This document shows, in pieces, positions 42,084 through 50,725 of a stretch of DNA of 64,000 nt. The stretch lies in NCBI GenBank assembly GCA_039588215.1, contig JBDHAD010000004.1:1-64000 (forward strand), written 5' to 3'. A program made the translations under genes and the position numbers. How positions within the stretch are numbered: the first letter of the stretch is position 1; each line of letters starts with the position of its first letter. The notes below the pieces were generated by a model. That model was not told where the DNA came from. It saw only the letters and a program-made list of their open reading frames with translations, and ran no database searches. The DNA is from JBDHAC01 sp039588215. Its GTDB lineage: Bacteria; Gemmatimonadota; Gemmatimonadetes; Palauibacterales; Palauibacteraceae.

Positions 42084-44891
42084 ATGATATCGAAGCGCGC
42101 ACGCAGGATGCTATGGGCCCTCATCTGTGGTCTCGCCCTCCCGTTCGCCGGGCCGACGGTGGGACCGGTCGCCGCACAGCAGGCGGCGGTGGAGAGCCGG
42201 GAGGATGCCTCGCCGCAGGGCATCACACGAGTGGCATCCGTCGAAGGGATCACGGAGTACGGGCTCGATAACGGACTCCGCGTACTCCTCTTCCCGGATC
42301 AGAGCAAGCAACAGATCACGGTCAATATCACGTATCTCGTCGGGTCACGGCACGAGGGGTACGGCGAAACCGGGATGGCGCATCTTCTGGAGCACCTCGT
42401 CTTCAAGGGAACCCCGGACCACCCCGACATCCCGGCGGAGCTGACCGAGCACGGTGCCTTCCCGAATGGCACCACCTGGTTCGACCGCACCAACTATTTC
42501 GAGACTTTCCCGGCCAGCGAAGAGAACCTGGCTTGGGCGTTGGACCTCGAGGCGGACCGCATGGTGAACTCCTTCATCGCGAAGGAGGATCTGGATTCCG
42601 AGATGACCGTGGTCCGCAACGAGTACGAGGCAGGGGAGAACAGTCCTCAGAGCGTGCTGCTGAAGCGGACCATGTCGGCCGCGTTCCAGTGGCACAATTA
42701 CGGGAACTCGACCATCGGAGCCCGGGCCGACATCGAGAACGTGCCGATCGACCGGCTGCAGGCTTTCTACCGCAAGTACTATCAGCCCGACAACTCGGTG
42801 CTGGTCGTGGCCGGGCGCTTCGACGAGGGTCGGGCGCTGGAGCTGATCCAGGAGGAATTCGGCGCGATCCCGCGTCCTGATCGGAGCGGGGCCAACACGC
42901 TGTTTACGACCTATACGGCGGAACCCACGCAGGATGGGGAACGTACCGTCACGCTGCGGCGCATCGGCGACATCCAGCTCGTGCTGACGGTATACCACGT
43001 GCCACCGGGCTCGCACGACCAGTTCGCCGCGGTCGACGTCCTGACTCACCTACTGGGCACGGAGCCCGCGGGCCGGTTGTACAAGAACCTGGTCGAGCCC
43101 GGGCTGGCCGCGGAAGCCCTCGCGTTCAACTTCCAGCTCAAGGAACCCGGCGCGTTGCTGCTGGGCGCCCAGGTGCGCGAAGAGGATTCGCTCGAAGAAG
43201 CGGCCCAGGCGCTCCTGGCCACGGTCGACGGCCTGATCGAAAACCCGCCGACCGCGGAGGAAGTCGAACGCGCGAAGGCCGAGTTCCTCAAGGACATCGA
43301 GCTCGCGTTCAACAATCCGCAGGGGATTGCCCTACAGCTCAGCGAGTGGGCGTCGATGGGGGACTGGCGTTTGTTCTTCCTGCACCGCGACCGGCTCGAG
43401 GCCGTGACACCGGCGGACGTGATGCGCATGGCCGAGGCCTACCTGAAGCCTTCGAACCGCACCATCGGCTATTTCCACCCGGTAGATGAGACCCCCCTGC
43501 GCGCCGATATCCCCGCACCCCCCGATGTGGGCCAGCTCGTCGCGTCGTACGCCGGGGGTGAGGCGGTCGCCGAGGGAGAAGCGTTCGAGCCGACTCCCGC
43601 GAACATCGACGCGCGGACGGCTAGAATCGAGCTGGGGAACGGGTTCGAGCTCGCTTTGATGCCGAAGCGGAATCGCGGAGGAGCCGTGAACGCGAGCTTC
43701 GCGTTTCGGTTCGGGACCGAGGAGGCGCTGACGGGGAAGGGCACGGCCGCCGGGATGGCCGCCTCCATGCTACGGCGCGGCACGATCAACCGTTCGCGGC
43801 AGGAGATCGAGGACGAGCTAGACCGCCTGAAGGTCCAAATGTCTTTCACCGGTGGTCCGCTCCTGCTCGGCGGACAATTCGAGACGGTTCGCGAGAACCT
43901 ACCGGCCGCACTGCGTCTGCTAGGTGAAATACTGCGCGAGCCTGCGTTCGACGCGGACGAGTTCGAGCTTCTGCGCGAGGAGCGGTTGGCTCAGCTGGAA
44001 AACCAGCTCTCCGAGCCTCAGCCTCTCGCCATCCGTCAATTCATCCGTCACATGGATCCTTGGCCAGCCGGGCACCCGGAGTACACGCCTACCATCGAAG
44101 AAGAGATCGAGTGGCTGCGCGCGGTGACGGTCGAAGAGGCGCGCGGGTTCTGGGAGGAGTTCTACGGCGCCGAAGGCGGGACGATGGCGATCGTGGGGGA
44201 CTTCGACCCGGACGAGATGAGAGCGTTGGCGGATGAGCTGTTCGGGTCGTGGACCAATCGCGAGGCGTTCGTGCGATTCGACCGCCCGTTCCGCGACGTC
44301 GAAGTAGCCGAAGTCGACATCGAGACGCCGGACAAGGCGAATGCGATCATGATCGCGTCAGCCAACCTCGAGATGACCGACGCGCACCTCGACTACCCCG
44401 CGCTCGTCCTCGCGAACTACATCCTGGGCGGTGGTTTTCTCAACTCGCGGCTGGCGACGCGCATCCGCCAGGAAGAAGGCCTGTCGTACGGGGTGGGGTC
44501 CCAGTTCCAGGCGCACCCGATCGATGAGAAGGGACAGTTCATCGCGTTCGCGATCTTCGCCCCCGAGAACGGGGACAAGGTCGTGTCCGCATTCCGGGAG
44601 GAGCTCGAAAAGGTGATCGCCGACGGGTTCACGGATGAGGAGGTGGAAGCGGCCAAGAGCGGCTTCCTGGATGCAGCGCAGAACGGCCGCGCGAACGACG
44701 GCACCGTGGCGAGCCAGCTGGACTCCGGTCTGTTCTTCGATCGGACGATGCAGTTCACGCAGGAACAGGAAGCGGCGATACGGGCCCTGACGCCACAGGA
44801 GCTGCACGAGGCGTTCAGTCGGCACATCGACCCGTCGCGGATCTCGATCTTCCGCGGGGGGGACTTTGCGGGAGCCAAAGTCACATCCTGA
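42084..44891 (+). CDS. Exported M16 metallopeptidase with two M16 units
   Basis: A 935-residue inverzincin (pitrilysin/insulinase family). A signal peptide (about 1-32, ending VAAQQ) exports it. The N-terminal unit carries the inverted zinc motif HLLEH (about 99-103, in MAHLLEHLVFKGT) and the distal Glu region NEYEAGENS. The C-terminal unit (about 520-930) keeps the fold (GGGFLNSRLATRIRQEEGLSYGV, a substrate-binding R/Y segment) but has no HxxEH, as expected for the paired inactive half. It should degrade small or unfolded peptides in the periplasm. The ATG at 42084 with an AGGGGAA site is preferred to upstream codons. It is a single gene of normal length for the fused type. Confidence 0.92.
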   Translation: MISKRARRMLWALICGLALPFAGPTVGPVAAQQAAVESREDASPQGITRVASVEGITEYGLDNGLRVLLFPDQSKQQITVNITYLVGSRHEGYGETGMAHLLEHLVFKGTPDHPDIPAELTEHGAFPNGTTWFDRTNYFETFPASEENLAWALDLEADRMVNSFIAKEDLDSEMTVVRNEYEAGENSPQSVLLKRTMSAAFQWHNYGNSTIGARADIENVPIDRLQAFYRKYYQPDNSVLVVAGRFDEGRALELIQEEFGAIPRPDRSGANTLFTTYTAEPTQDGERTVTLRRIGDIQLVLTVYHVPPGSHDQFAAVDVLTHLLGTEPAGRLYKNLVEPGLAAEALAFNFQLKEPGALLLGAQVREEDSLEEAAQALLATVDGLIENPPTAEEVERAKAEFLKDIELAFNNPQGIALQLSEWASMGDWRLFFLHRDRLEAVTPADVMRMAEAYLKPSNRTIGYFHPVDETPLRADIPAPPDVGQLVASYAGGEAVAEGEAFEPTPANIDARTARIELGNGFELALMPKRNRGGAVNASFAFRFGTEEALTGKGTAAGMAASMLRRGTINRSRQEIEDELDRLKVQMSFTGGPLLLGGQFETVRENLPAALRLLGEILREPAFDADEFELLREERLAQLENQLSEPQPLAIRQFIRHMDPWPAGHPEYTPTIEEEIEWLRAVTVEEARGFWEEFYGAEGGTMAIVGDFDPDEMRALADELFGSWTNREAFVRFDRPFRDVEVAEVDIETPDKANAIMIASANLEMTDAHLDYPALVLANYILGGGFLNSRLATRIRQEEGLSYGVGSQFQAHPIDEKGQFIAFAIFAPENGDKVVSAFREELEKVIADGFTDEEVEAAKSGFLDAAQNGRANDGTVASQLDSGLFFDRTMQFTQEQEAAIRALTPQELHEAFSRHIDPSRISIFRGGDFAGAKVTS

Positions 44892-44998
44892 CCCGCGATA
44901 GCGCACGGGGCTGAGCCCCGGAAGACCACCGAAGCGGAAGCGAACAGGAGCCGGTCCTCGGGCCGGCTCTCTCGTTACACGACAGCGAGGGGCGTGGA

Positions 44999-45898
44999 AT
45001 GGACATCTTTCTTACCGGAGGAACCGGGTACATCGGCGGCGCCGTCGTCGCGGAGTTGGTCGCCGCCGGTCACCACGTGGTCGCCTTGAACCGCTCGCCG
45101 GACAAGGCCGGGGAGCTCGAGCGGCTCGGCGCCCAGCCTTTTGCCGGCGAGCTACACGATCCGGACGGCTACCGGGACGAGGCGGCATCCGCGGACGCGA
45201 TCGTGCACGCGGCGTTCGACTACGCCACCAGCGTCAGGGGGGATGCGACTGCGCTCGACGCGCTGCTGGCCGCGGCCCGCGGGCACCGCGGCTCGCTCGT
45301 CTACACCTCGGGTTGCTGGGTCTTGGGCGATACGGGTGAGCTGCCCGCGGATGAAGGAGCGGCCACCGACCGGCCAGCGGAGCTCGTCACATGGCGCGTC
45401 GGCCACGAGCGGCGCGTGGTGGAAGCGTCGACCAATCAGATCTCGACCGCCGTCATACGGCCCGGAATCGTGTACGGCGGTCCCGGGGGACTCACGGCGT
45501 CGATGTTCGAGACCGCGACGAACGAGGGGGCCGCCGAGTTCGTCGGTGACGGCTCGAACCACTGGTCGCTGGTTCACGTGGAGGATGTGGCGCGGCTGTA
45601 CCGGATCGTCCTCGAGGAGGGTGCGCGCGGGATCTTCCATGCGGTGGACAACAGCCCGGTCACGGTGGGCGAGGTGGCGGCAGCGGCGAGCCGTGCCGCG
45701 GGTGCGGGTGGGGAGACCCGAGGCGTGTCGCTCGAGCAGGCGCGTGAGAGATTCGGACCGATGGCGGACGCCTTGTGCATGGACCAGCGTCTGGCGGCCG
45801 TTCGATCGCACGAGCTCGGGTGGGTGGCGGCGCGCCGGTCCTTCGCTGAGACCGCGGCTGCGGCTCACCAAGAGTGGATCGACGCACGGGTAGGCTGA
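44999..45898 (+). CDS. NAD-dependent epimerase/dehydratase family protein
   Basis: A 299-residue atypical extended-SDR protein. The cofactor motif TGGTGYIGG is at residues 6-14. The usual catalytic YxxxK is not clear: after YTSGCWVLGD the expected segment reads WRVGHERRV, where a His replaces Lys, similar to the atypical SDR branch. It may therefore bind NAD(P) without classical dehydrogenase chemistry, or reduce a different substrate. The ATG at 44999 has a GAGGGG site. A structured leader and a DedA gene follow on the same strand. Confidence 0.78.
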   Translation: MDIFLTGGTGYIGGAVVAELVAAGHHVVALNRSPDKAGELERLGAQPFAGELHDPDGYRDEAASADAIVHAAFDYATSVRGDATALDALLAAARGHRGSLVYTSGCWVLGDTGELPADEGAATDRPAELVTWRVGHERRVVEASTNQISTAVIRPGIVYGGPGGLTASMFETATNEGAAEFVGDGSNHWSLVHVEDVARLYRIVLEEGARGIFHAVDNSPVTVGEVAAAASRAAGAGGETRGVSLEQARERFGPMADALCMDQRLAAVRSHELGWVAARRSFAETAAAAHQEWIDARVG

Positions 45899-45915
45899 TC
45901 CCACGTGGCTGCGTA

Positions 45916-46007
45916 GCCGCTGAAACCGAGCGGCGTCGCCTGGTGTTTCCAGGACGGTGAGCGAAGTTGACTGGCTCAACGGCCAGTCCTTGTAGCGGAA
46001 ACCGTCC
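45916..46007 (+). promoter_or_regulatory. Structured leader upstream of the DedA gene
   Basis: Successive hairpins: a 6-bp stem (45916-45921/45929-45934), a 5-bp stem CCTGG/CCAGG (45939-45953), and a perfect 7-bp stem (45969-45975/45982-45988). The last is enclosed by a 7-bp helix GGACGGT/ACCGTCC (45952-45958 with 46001-46007) that ends nine bases before the DedA ATG. The second hairpin and the long-range helix share bases and exclude each other, the layout of a switching leader. I cannot match it to a known riboswitch class; a terminator of the preceding gene is an alternative. Confidence 0.45.
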
Positions 46008-46016
46008 GGATGGGGC

Positions 46017-46727
46017 ATGGACGCACTCCTTCACATTCTCGACAGCTACGGCTACGCGCTCTTGTTCGCGCTCGGATTCGCGGAGTACGCAGGGGTGCCG
46101 ATTGCCAGCGTGCCGATCCTGATCGCGAGCGGTGCGCTCGCGCACGCCGGCGGTTTGAGCCTGCCGTTGATCGTCGGCAGTGCGGCGTTGGGTGGTCTGA
46201 CCGCCGACGCGCTCTGGTACGGGCTCGCCCGCTGGAAGGGCTGTCGCCTCGTGGCCGCGGCGTGTGGCCTGAGCTCGAATCGGCAGGCTTGTGTGCTCGG
46301 GGTGGAAGAGCGAGTGATGCGCATCGGCGCCCCCTATATTCTGTCCGCCAAGTTCCTCCCCGGTGCCGGGAACCTGATCGCGCCGGCCGCTGGATTCGGG
46401 CGCGTACCCGCGCACCGTTTTCTGGCGTTGGATGCGGCCGGTCTCTTGGCCTGGGCGACGGCATACGCCGGCGCGGGCTGGCTATTCTCCGGCCGCGTGG
46501 GCCCGGTGATCGACTGGGCGATGGTGTATGCCCGATGGGTGTTGTGGGGTCTCCCGGTGGCCATCGTGGGGGGCGCCGTATGGCGGTATTCGAAGATCCG
46601 CGCGCACCGCGGCGCCCACCCGACCGCGCCGTCGGCTGACGCGGCCGGACCAGCAAGCCCGGAACACGTCGAGGGCGAGGGCACCGGGCGGCTGGCCCAG
46701 GCGGACATACACGTACCGATGGCGTAA
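46017..46727 (+). CDS. DedA-family membrane protein
   Basis: A 236-residue polytopic inner-membrane protein of the DedA/VTT family. The family is implicated in lipid flipping (undecaprenyl phosphate or phospholipids) and membrane homeostasis. Typical features are FAEYAGVPIASVPIL near the N-terminus and the re-entrant loop motif KFLPGAGNLIAPAAG. The basic residue of the usual RFxPG is Lys here. Four to five hydrophobic segments are visible. A charged C-terminal tail (about 195-236) is likely cytosolic. The gene is preceded by a structured leader. The ArsM-like gene follows 75 bases later. Confidence 0.87.
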   Translation: MDALLHILDSYGYALLFALGFAEYAGVPIASVPILIASGALAHAGGLSLPLIVGSAALGGLTADALWYGLARWKGCRLVAAACGLSSNRQACVLGVEERVMRIGAPYILSAKFLPGAGNLIAPAAGFGRVPAHRFLALDAAGLLAWATAYAGAGWLFSGRVGPVIDWAMVYARWVLWGLPVAIVGGAVWRYSKIRAHRGAHPTAPSADAAGPASPEHVEGEGTGRLAQADIHVPMA

Positions 46728-46802
46728 TCCCCCGGGGTGGGCGAACGGCCCCCTCGACCTCGGATTCCCGGAATCCAGACAAACACAAACGGAGCCATGC
46801 CG

Positions 46803-47966
46803 ATGCCCGCATCCGGACCGAACGTCGAGCGAGTCGTGCGCGAGCGCTACGCGAAGGGAGCTGCCGCGACGGAGACGGCTCTCTGCTGTCCGGTCGACTA
46901 CGATCCGCGCTACCTGGAGATTCTCCCTGAAGAGGTTCTGGAGCGCGACTACGGGTGCGGCGATCCGAGCCGGCACCTCCGGCCGGCAGAGACGGTGCTC
47001 GACCTCGGGAGCGGGGCGGGGAAGATCTGCTTCATCGCATCACAGGTCGTCGGCCCCGAGGGTTGGGTGATCGGCGTCGACATGACGAGCGAGATGCTGG
47101 AGCTCGCGCGTCGTAATGCCCCGACCGTGGCCGAGCGGCTGGGATACGCCAACGTCGAGTTCCGGCGCGGGCGGATCCAGGATCTCGCGCTCGACCTGGA
47201 CCGGCTCGACGAGGTGCTCGGTTCCGATCCGGTCCGGAATGCCGAAGACCTGTTCGCCGCCGCGGCCGAGGCCGAGGAGTTACGCCGGTCGGCCCCGCTC
47301 GTGCCGGACGGCTCGATCGATGTCGTCGTCTCCAACTGCGTCCTGAACCTGGTCGAGACGGCGGAGAAAACGAAGCTCTTCAAGGAGATCTACCGCGTAC
47401 TAAGGAACGGGGGACGTGCGGTCATCTCCGATATCGTCAGTGACGAGCCGGTGCCCGAGGAGATGCAGGACGACCCGGAGTTGTGGTCCGGCTGCATCTC
47501 GGGTGCCCTCACGGAGGGGGGCTTCCTGGAAGCGTTCGAGTCCGCCGGTTTTCACGGGATCCGGATCGTCGAGCGTCAGATCGACCCGTGGCGTACGGTC
47601 CGCGGGCTCGAGTTCAGGTCGGCTACCGTGGAAGCGTTCAAGGGAAAGGAAGGCCCTTGCTGGGAGCGAAACCAGGCCGTGATCTACAAGGGTCCTTTCA
47701 AGGAAGTCCTGGACGACGACGGCCATCGCATGGTGCGAGGAACGCGTTACGCCGTGTGCGACAAGACCTTCCAGCTATACCGGCGCGACCCGTATCGAGA
47801 TGCGTTCGAGCTCGTGGAGCCGCTGACGCCCATGCCGCTGGATGACGCTGAGCCGTTCGATTGCTCGCGGACCGCGATTCGGGACCCGCGCGAGACCAAG
47901 GGAGTGGATTACGACGTGACCACGGACGCCTCGGAGCCTTGCTGCGGCCCGGACGGGTGCTGCTGA
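46803..47966 (+). CDS. ArsM-like SAM-dependent methyltransferase with Cys-rich tail
   Basis: A 387-residue class I SAM methyltransferase related to arsenite methyltransferases. The SAM site is VLDLGSGAGKICF, with the acidic loop VIGVDMT. Thiol ligands expected for As(III) are seen as VVSNCVLNLV and WSGCISGAL, with further N-terminal cysteines in ALCCPVDY and YGCGDP. An inserted acidic helix (about 120-160) and a C-terminal CCGPDGCC tail are notable; metal-binding Cys tails occur in some ArsM proteins. Methylation of trivalent arsenic is the likely role, but no other ars gene is near. ATG 46803 has GGAG eight bases upstream; ATG 46797 is an alternative. Confidence 0.78.
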   Translation: MPASGPNVERVVRERYAKGAAATETALCCPVDYDPRYLEILPEEVLERDYGCGDPSRHLRPAETVLDLGSGAGKICFIASQVVGPEGWVIGVDMTSEMLELARRNAPTVAERLGYANVEFRRGRIQDLALDLDRLDEVLGSDPVRNAEDLFAAAAEAEELRRSAPLVPDGSIDVVVSNCVLNLVETAEKTKLFKEIYRVLRNGGRAVISDIVSDEPVPEEMQDDPELWSGCISGALTEGGFLEAFESAGFHGIRIVERQIDPWRTVRGLEFRSATVEAFKGKEGPCWERNQAVIYKGPFKEVLDDDGHRMVRGTRYAVCDKTFQLYRRDPYRDAFELVEPLTPMPLDDAEPFDCSRTAIRDPRETKGVDYDVTTDASEPCCGPDGCC

Positions 47967-48000
47967 GTCGACCGTTCGTCGTGGATGAGAAACGTCAGCC

Positions 48001-48786
48001 TTACGGCTCGCGGTTCTCGGTCAGCTCGCGAATCAGGTCCAGGAAGGGTTGCAGAGAGCCGTCGAGACGGAAAACCTCCTCGGAGACCTCCACGTTCGTC
48101 CGGATATCCAGCATCGTTCCGCCGGAAAGCCGCTCACCGGTCTCGAAGTTCACCTCGCCGGTCGTGAACGGTAACCACACTCCGTCCACCTGACGGAAGT
48201 CGCTCCATACCCCTTCGATCGGCTGGATCTCATCCTCATATGCGTGAAAACGGCGTACGTCACGCGCCCGCTCCAGCCGGTAGGTCTTTGCGTTCAGGAA
48301 ATACTCGCGCTCGAAGCCGTCGCTCAACCCGAGGAGGAGCCGGTAGTACTCGGTGGTACCCACCGTCTCGACTCCGGCCAGCTCGAGATCATGCCCCAGG
48401 CCCCCCATCTGCGTGAGCGGCTTGAGGACCCCCGGGAACTGGGTCGTGTGCCACAGAGCGACTCGGGCGCGCTCGGTGGCTCGGACCTTGGGGCCATCGT
48501 CCACGATCTCCCAGGCCACCTCACCATCGAACCCCTCGGCGTACCGCACTCCACCTTCATCATTCAGGAGCACGACGAGATGGAAATACGGCCGCTTCCG
48601 CAGGGTGAACATGTTCTGGTTGCGTTGCCGGTAGACCGACTCGATGCGGTCGAGCGCCGCAGCCCCGCCCAACGCGTCGACGGAACGGGTGACGATTTCG
48701 TCCAGACCGGGGCGTGAATCGCCCGTCGAGCAAGCGACCGAAGCCGCGACCAGCACGCAGAGGATTCCCGGTCGGAGTGAGCACAT
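48001..48786 (-). CDS. Lipoprotein, LolA/LppX-like fold (hypothetical)
   Basis: A 261-residue lipoprotein (VAASVACST, lipobox Cys at about 19). The body looks like the LolA/LppX/RseB-type half-barrel: an N-terminal helix (VTRSVDALGGAAALDRIESV) and repeated strands such as YYRLLLGLSDGFEREYFLNAKT and VDGVWLPFTTGEVNF. Proteins of this type bind lipids or lipoproteins in the periplasm. No partner Lol genes are nearby. The gene converges with the ArsM-like gene. Function is not established. Confidence 0.65.
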   Translation of the reverse strand: MCSLRPGILCVLVAASVACSTGDSRPGLDEIVTRSVDALGGAAALDRIESVYRQRNQNMFTLRKRPYFHLVVLLNDEGGVRYAEGFDGEVAWEIVDDGPKVRATERARVALWHTTQFPGVLKPLTQMGGLGHDLELAGVETVGTTEYYRLLLGLSDGFEREYFLNAKTYRLERARDVRRFHAYEDEIQPIEGVWSDFRQVDGVWLPFTTGEVNFETGERLSGGTMLDIRTNVEVSEEVFRLDGSLQPFLDLIRELTENREP

Positions 48787-48884
48787 GATCTACCGTATGG
48801 CTGTGGGGGCGTGTGTCGGCATGCACAGATCGACACGGCCCGAGCACGAACGGTTGCGCGCGGGCGGGTCCGAGGCCGCGCTAT

Positions 48885-49457
48885 TCAGAACGGATTGATG
48901 TGGTAACCCTCTTCCTGGAGCACGGCCAGCGCGGTCATCGCGGAGAGCGCCACCTGGACCGGTTCGAGGAGGCCATCCGTAGGGAGCCCCCTGGACGCCG
49001 CCGTCTGGCCACAGAGGATCAGGCGGACCCCTGCTGCGGCGAGCTCCTGAATGAGCTCCGCATTCGGGTTGTCGGTCGCCAGGCGGGTGTGATAGGCCTC
49101 GTTCTGCAGCAGGTCCTTCCCCGCGGTGCCATGAACGACGACCGCGACCTGGAGCTGCCGGAGCGGAACACCCGCCTGCGCGTGCATGTTCAGAAACCGA
49201 GCGACCGTGTTGAGCCCCGGGTTCAGATCGGTGGGCGACTCGGCGGCCCGTGAGACATCGAACGCCACGCGGTAGGTGAGGTTCAGCGGCGTCTCGAAAT
49301 CGACTCTTGGCACCTCGAACACGCCGCCCGCCGACTGGATGACGGGACCCGTCCGCGGCGCCTGTTGCGCGTCGAGAGGTGCCGCAACGACCAGCGCCGC
49401 GATCAGGAAGCCGATTGGATGGGCCGATGCAAACACGGCCGTATTCGTGGTGGTCAT
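48885..49457 (-). CDS. Exported DsrE-like protein
   Basis: A 190-residue protein with an N-terminal signal sequence (about 1-31, ending LDAQQ) and a DsrE/DsrF/YchN-like domain. Key segments are LQVAVVVHGTAGKDLL, a helix with NPNAELIQELAAAGV, and RLILCGQTAASRG, where the Cys is at the position of the family's conserved cysteine. Cytosolic relatives carry sulfur; exported ones are uncharacterised. Three 11-bp tandem repeats lie just upstream of the ATG. Confidence 0.75.
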   Translation of the reverse strand: MTTTNTAVFASAHPIGFLIAALVVAAPLDAQQAPRTGPVIQSAGGVFEVPRVDFETPLNLTYRVAFDVSRAAESPTDLNPGLNTVARFLNMHAQAGVPLRQLQVAVVVHGTAGKDLLQNEAYHTRLATDNPNAELIQELAAAGVRLILCGQTAASRGLPTDGLLEPVQVALSAMTALAVLQEEGYHINPF

Positions 49458-49470
49458 GGGACCTCGTGGA

Positions 49471-49503
49471 TTGAGGGTTGCTTGAGGGTTGCTTGAGGGT
49501 TGT
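49471..49503. repeat. Three 11-bp tandem repeats upstream of the DsrE-like gene
   Basis: The unit TTGAGGGTTGC occurs at 49471-49481, 49482-49492 and 49493-49503 (last base T). On the minus strand they lie 14 bases before the DsrE-like start, in its leader. A copy-number-variable expression element is conceivable. Confidence 0.85.
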
Positions 49504-49533
49504 GCTACGGAGTCACGGCTGAACGAGTCGCGG

Positions 49534-49902
49534 CTATCGCGGCATCTCCTCGATCGCGAGCTGCATGTACATGAAGGCTGCGGCCTCGTCGGACATGGGG
49601 TCGGTGCCGAACGAGTCCAGCCATGCCGTGATGCGCGCTTGATGCGGCTGGACCGCGGCTCTCAGCGCCTCCCGGTCGGCGGCGCTAGCCTGCTCGACAT
49701 AATCGGCGCGCTCTAGGTCGTCTCCGATGCCCCACCGAGCGGCGAGTGGGATCAACGACCGCAGATCGTCGGGGACGCTGGTCGCGTCGATCTCGTATCG
49801 GGAGGCAACGTCACCGGACGTCTGAGGATCCTCGGCGCTGGATCCGCCGCACGCCGCCCCCAGGATGCTCGCTACCGCAAGGGCTAGAAGAGGTCTGTTC
49901 AT
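49534..49902 (-). CDS. Small hypothetical lipoprotein
   Basis: A 122-residue protein with a lipobox (ILGAACGG, Cys18) and an acidic, mostly helical body rich in Ala, Asp and Glu (for example ARITAWLDSFGTDP). I do not recognise a family. The start is fixed by ATGA overlap with the preceding gene and by a GGTGAGA site. It is the second gene of a two-gene unit with the membrane-anchored protein upstream. Confidence 0.62.
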   Translation of the reverse strand: MNRPLLALAVASILGAACGGSSAEDPQTSGDVASRYEIDATSVPDDLRSLIPLAARWGIGDDLERADYVEQASAADREALRAAVQPHQARITAWLDSFGTDPMSDEAAAFMYMQLAIEEMPR

Positions 49903-50492
49903 TGTCTCACCGCGCACCGTGTGCGCCCCGCAAAGCGCACATCCCCCGTGCGCAGGTTCACCGTGAAGAGGCTGTCTACGCCGGGCAGAAGCCCCCCGAC
50001 GGGCGGAGGGCAGTCCGGCGCGGTCTCGTCGAGATAGTACCCAGCCCACAAGCCGATCCTGAGGGAATCTGTGCTCGGGGCCAAGTGTAAGTATGAGCGT
50101 TGCAGCAATCGCCGTCGAGTTCGGAGATCGATCATGATGACCTCGCGCAGGTCGGGCCCGGTTCCACTGTCGATGACCAATACATCACCCCGGACGCCTG
50201 AGAAGTACTCGGCCCATTGGTTCCGGACCACGAGGTCGCCTGAAAGACTGTCCGCGTCGCACAGCCCCGTCTCTCGCGAGCGCGCGAACAGGTCCGATCC
50301 GAGCGAGCCTTCGAACTGACGCTCCACGATGATGTGTCTGGCGTGCGTGTAACACTGGACCCGCGGGGCCACGGTATCGACGCTCACCGGATCGAGGACC
50401 CACGCCGCCTGAGACAACCCGCGTGCCCAGACCGCAAACACACCCACGGCGGCCAAGAACACGCCAGTCCCAACGATTCGTCCTACACCCAT
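49899..50492 (-). CDS. Membrane-anchored hypothetical protein
   Basis: A 197-residue protein with one N-terminal membrane segment (about 5-25, VGTGVFLAAVGVFAVWA) and a periplasmic domain of alternating strands. It contains a few cysteines (CYTHARH, GLCDAD, DCPPP, TRCAVRQ) that could form disulfides. I recognise no family. The ATG at 50492 is chosen because residues further upstream are low-information. Its TGA overlaps the ATG of the small lipoprotein gene (ATGA), so the two are coupled. Confidence 0.6.
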   Translation of the reverse strand: MGVGRIVGTGVFLAAVGVFAVWARGLSQAAWVLDPVSVDTVAPRVQCYTHARHIIVERQFEGSLGSDLFARSRETGLCDADSLSGDLVVRNQWAEYFSGVRGDVLVIDSGTGPDLREVIMIDLRTRRRLLQRSYLHLAPSTDSLRIGLWAGYYLDETAPDCPPPVGGLLPGVDSLFTVNLRTGDVRFAGRTRCAVRQ

Positions 50493-50725
50493 GCGGTTCG
50501 ACCCAGTCGCGATCGGCCGCCACGGCCGGTACCCGCCAGTCGAGATGCGTCGGTCGCGGCCCATCTCTCGTCTCACGTACGGCGGTTTCACCAATCCCCG
50601 CAAGGGCCGCGCCCATCTGGTGAACGGTTCGCGATCACCCCACGTTGAACGACGGCAGGCCGATTCGGGGACTGCGTCGGTCGCGAACGGACCGGCAGAG
50701 GCCCGCCAAATCCCAGAGGCGCTAC

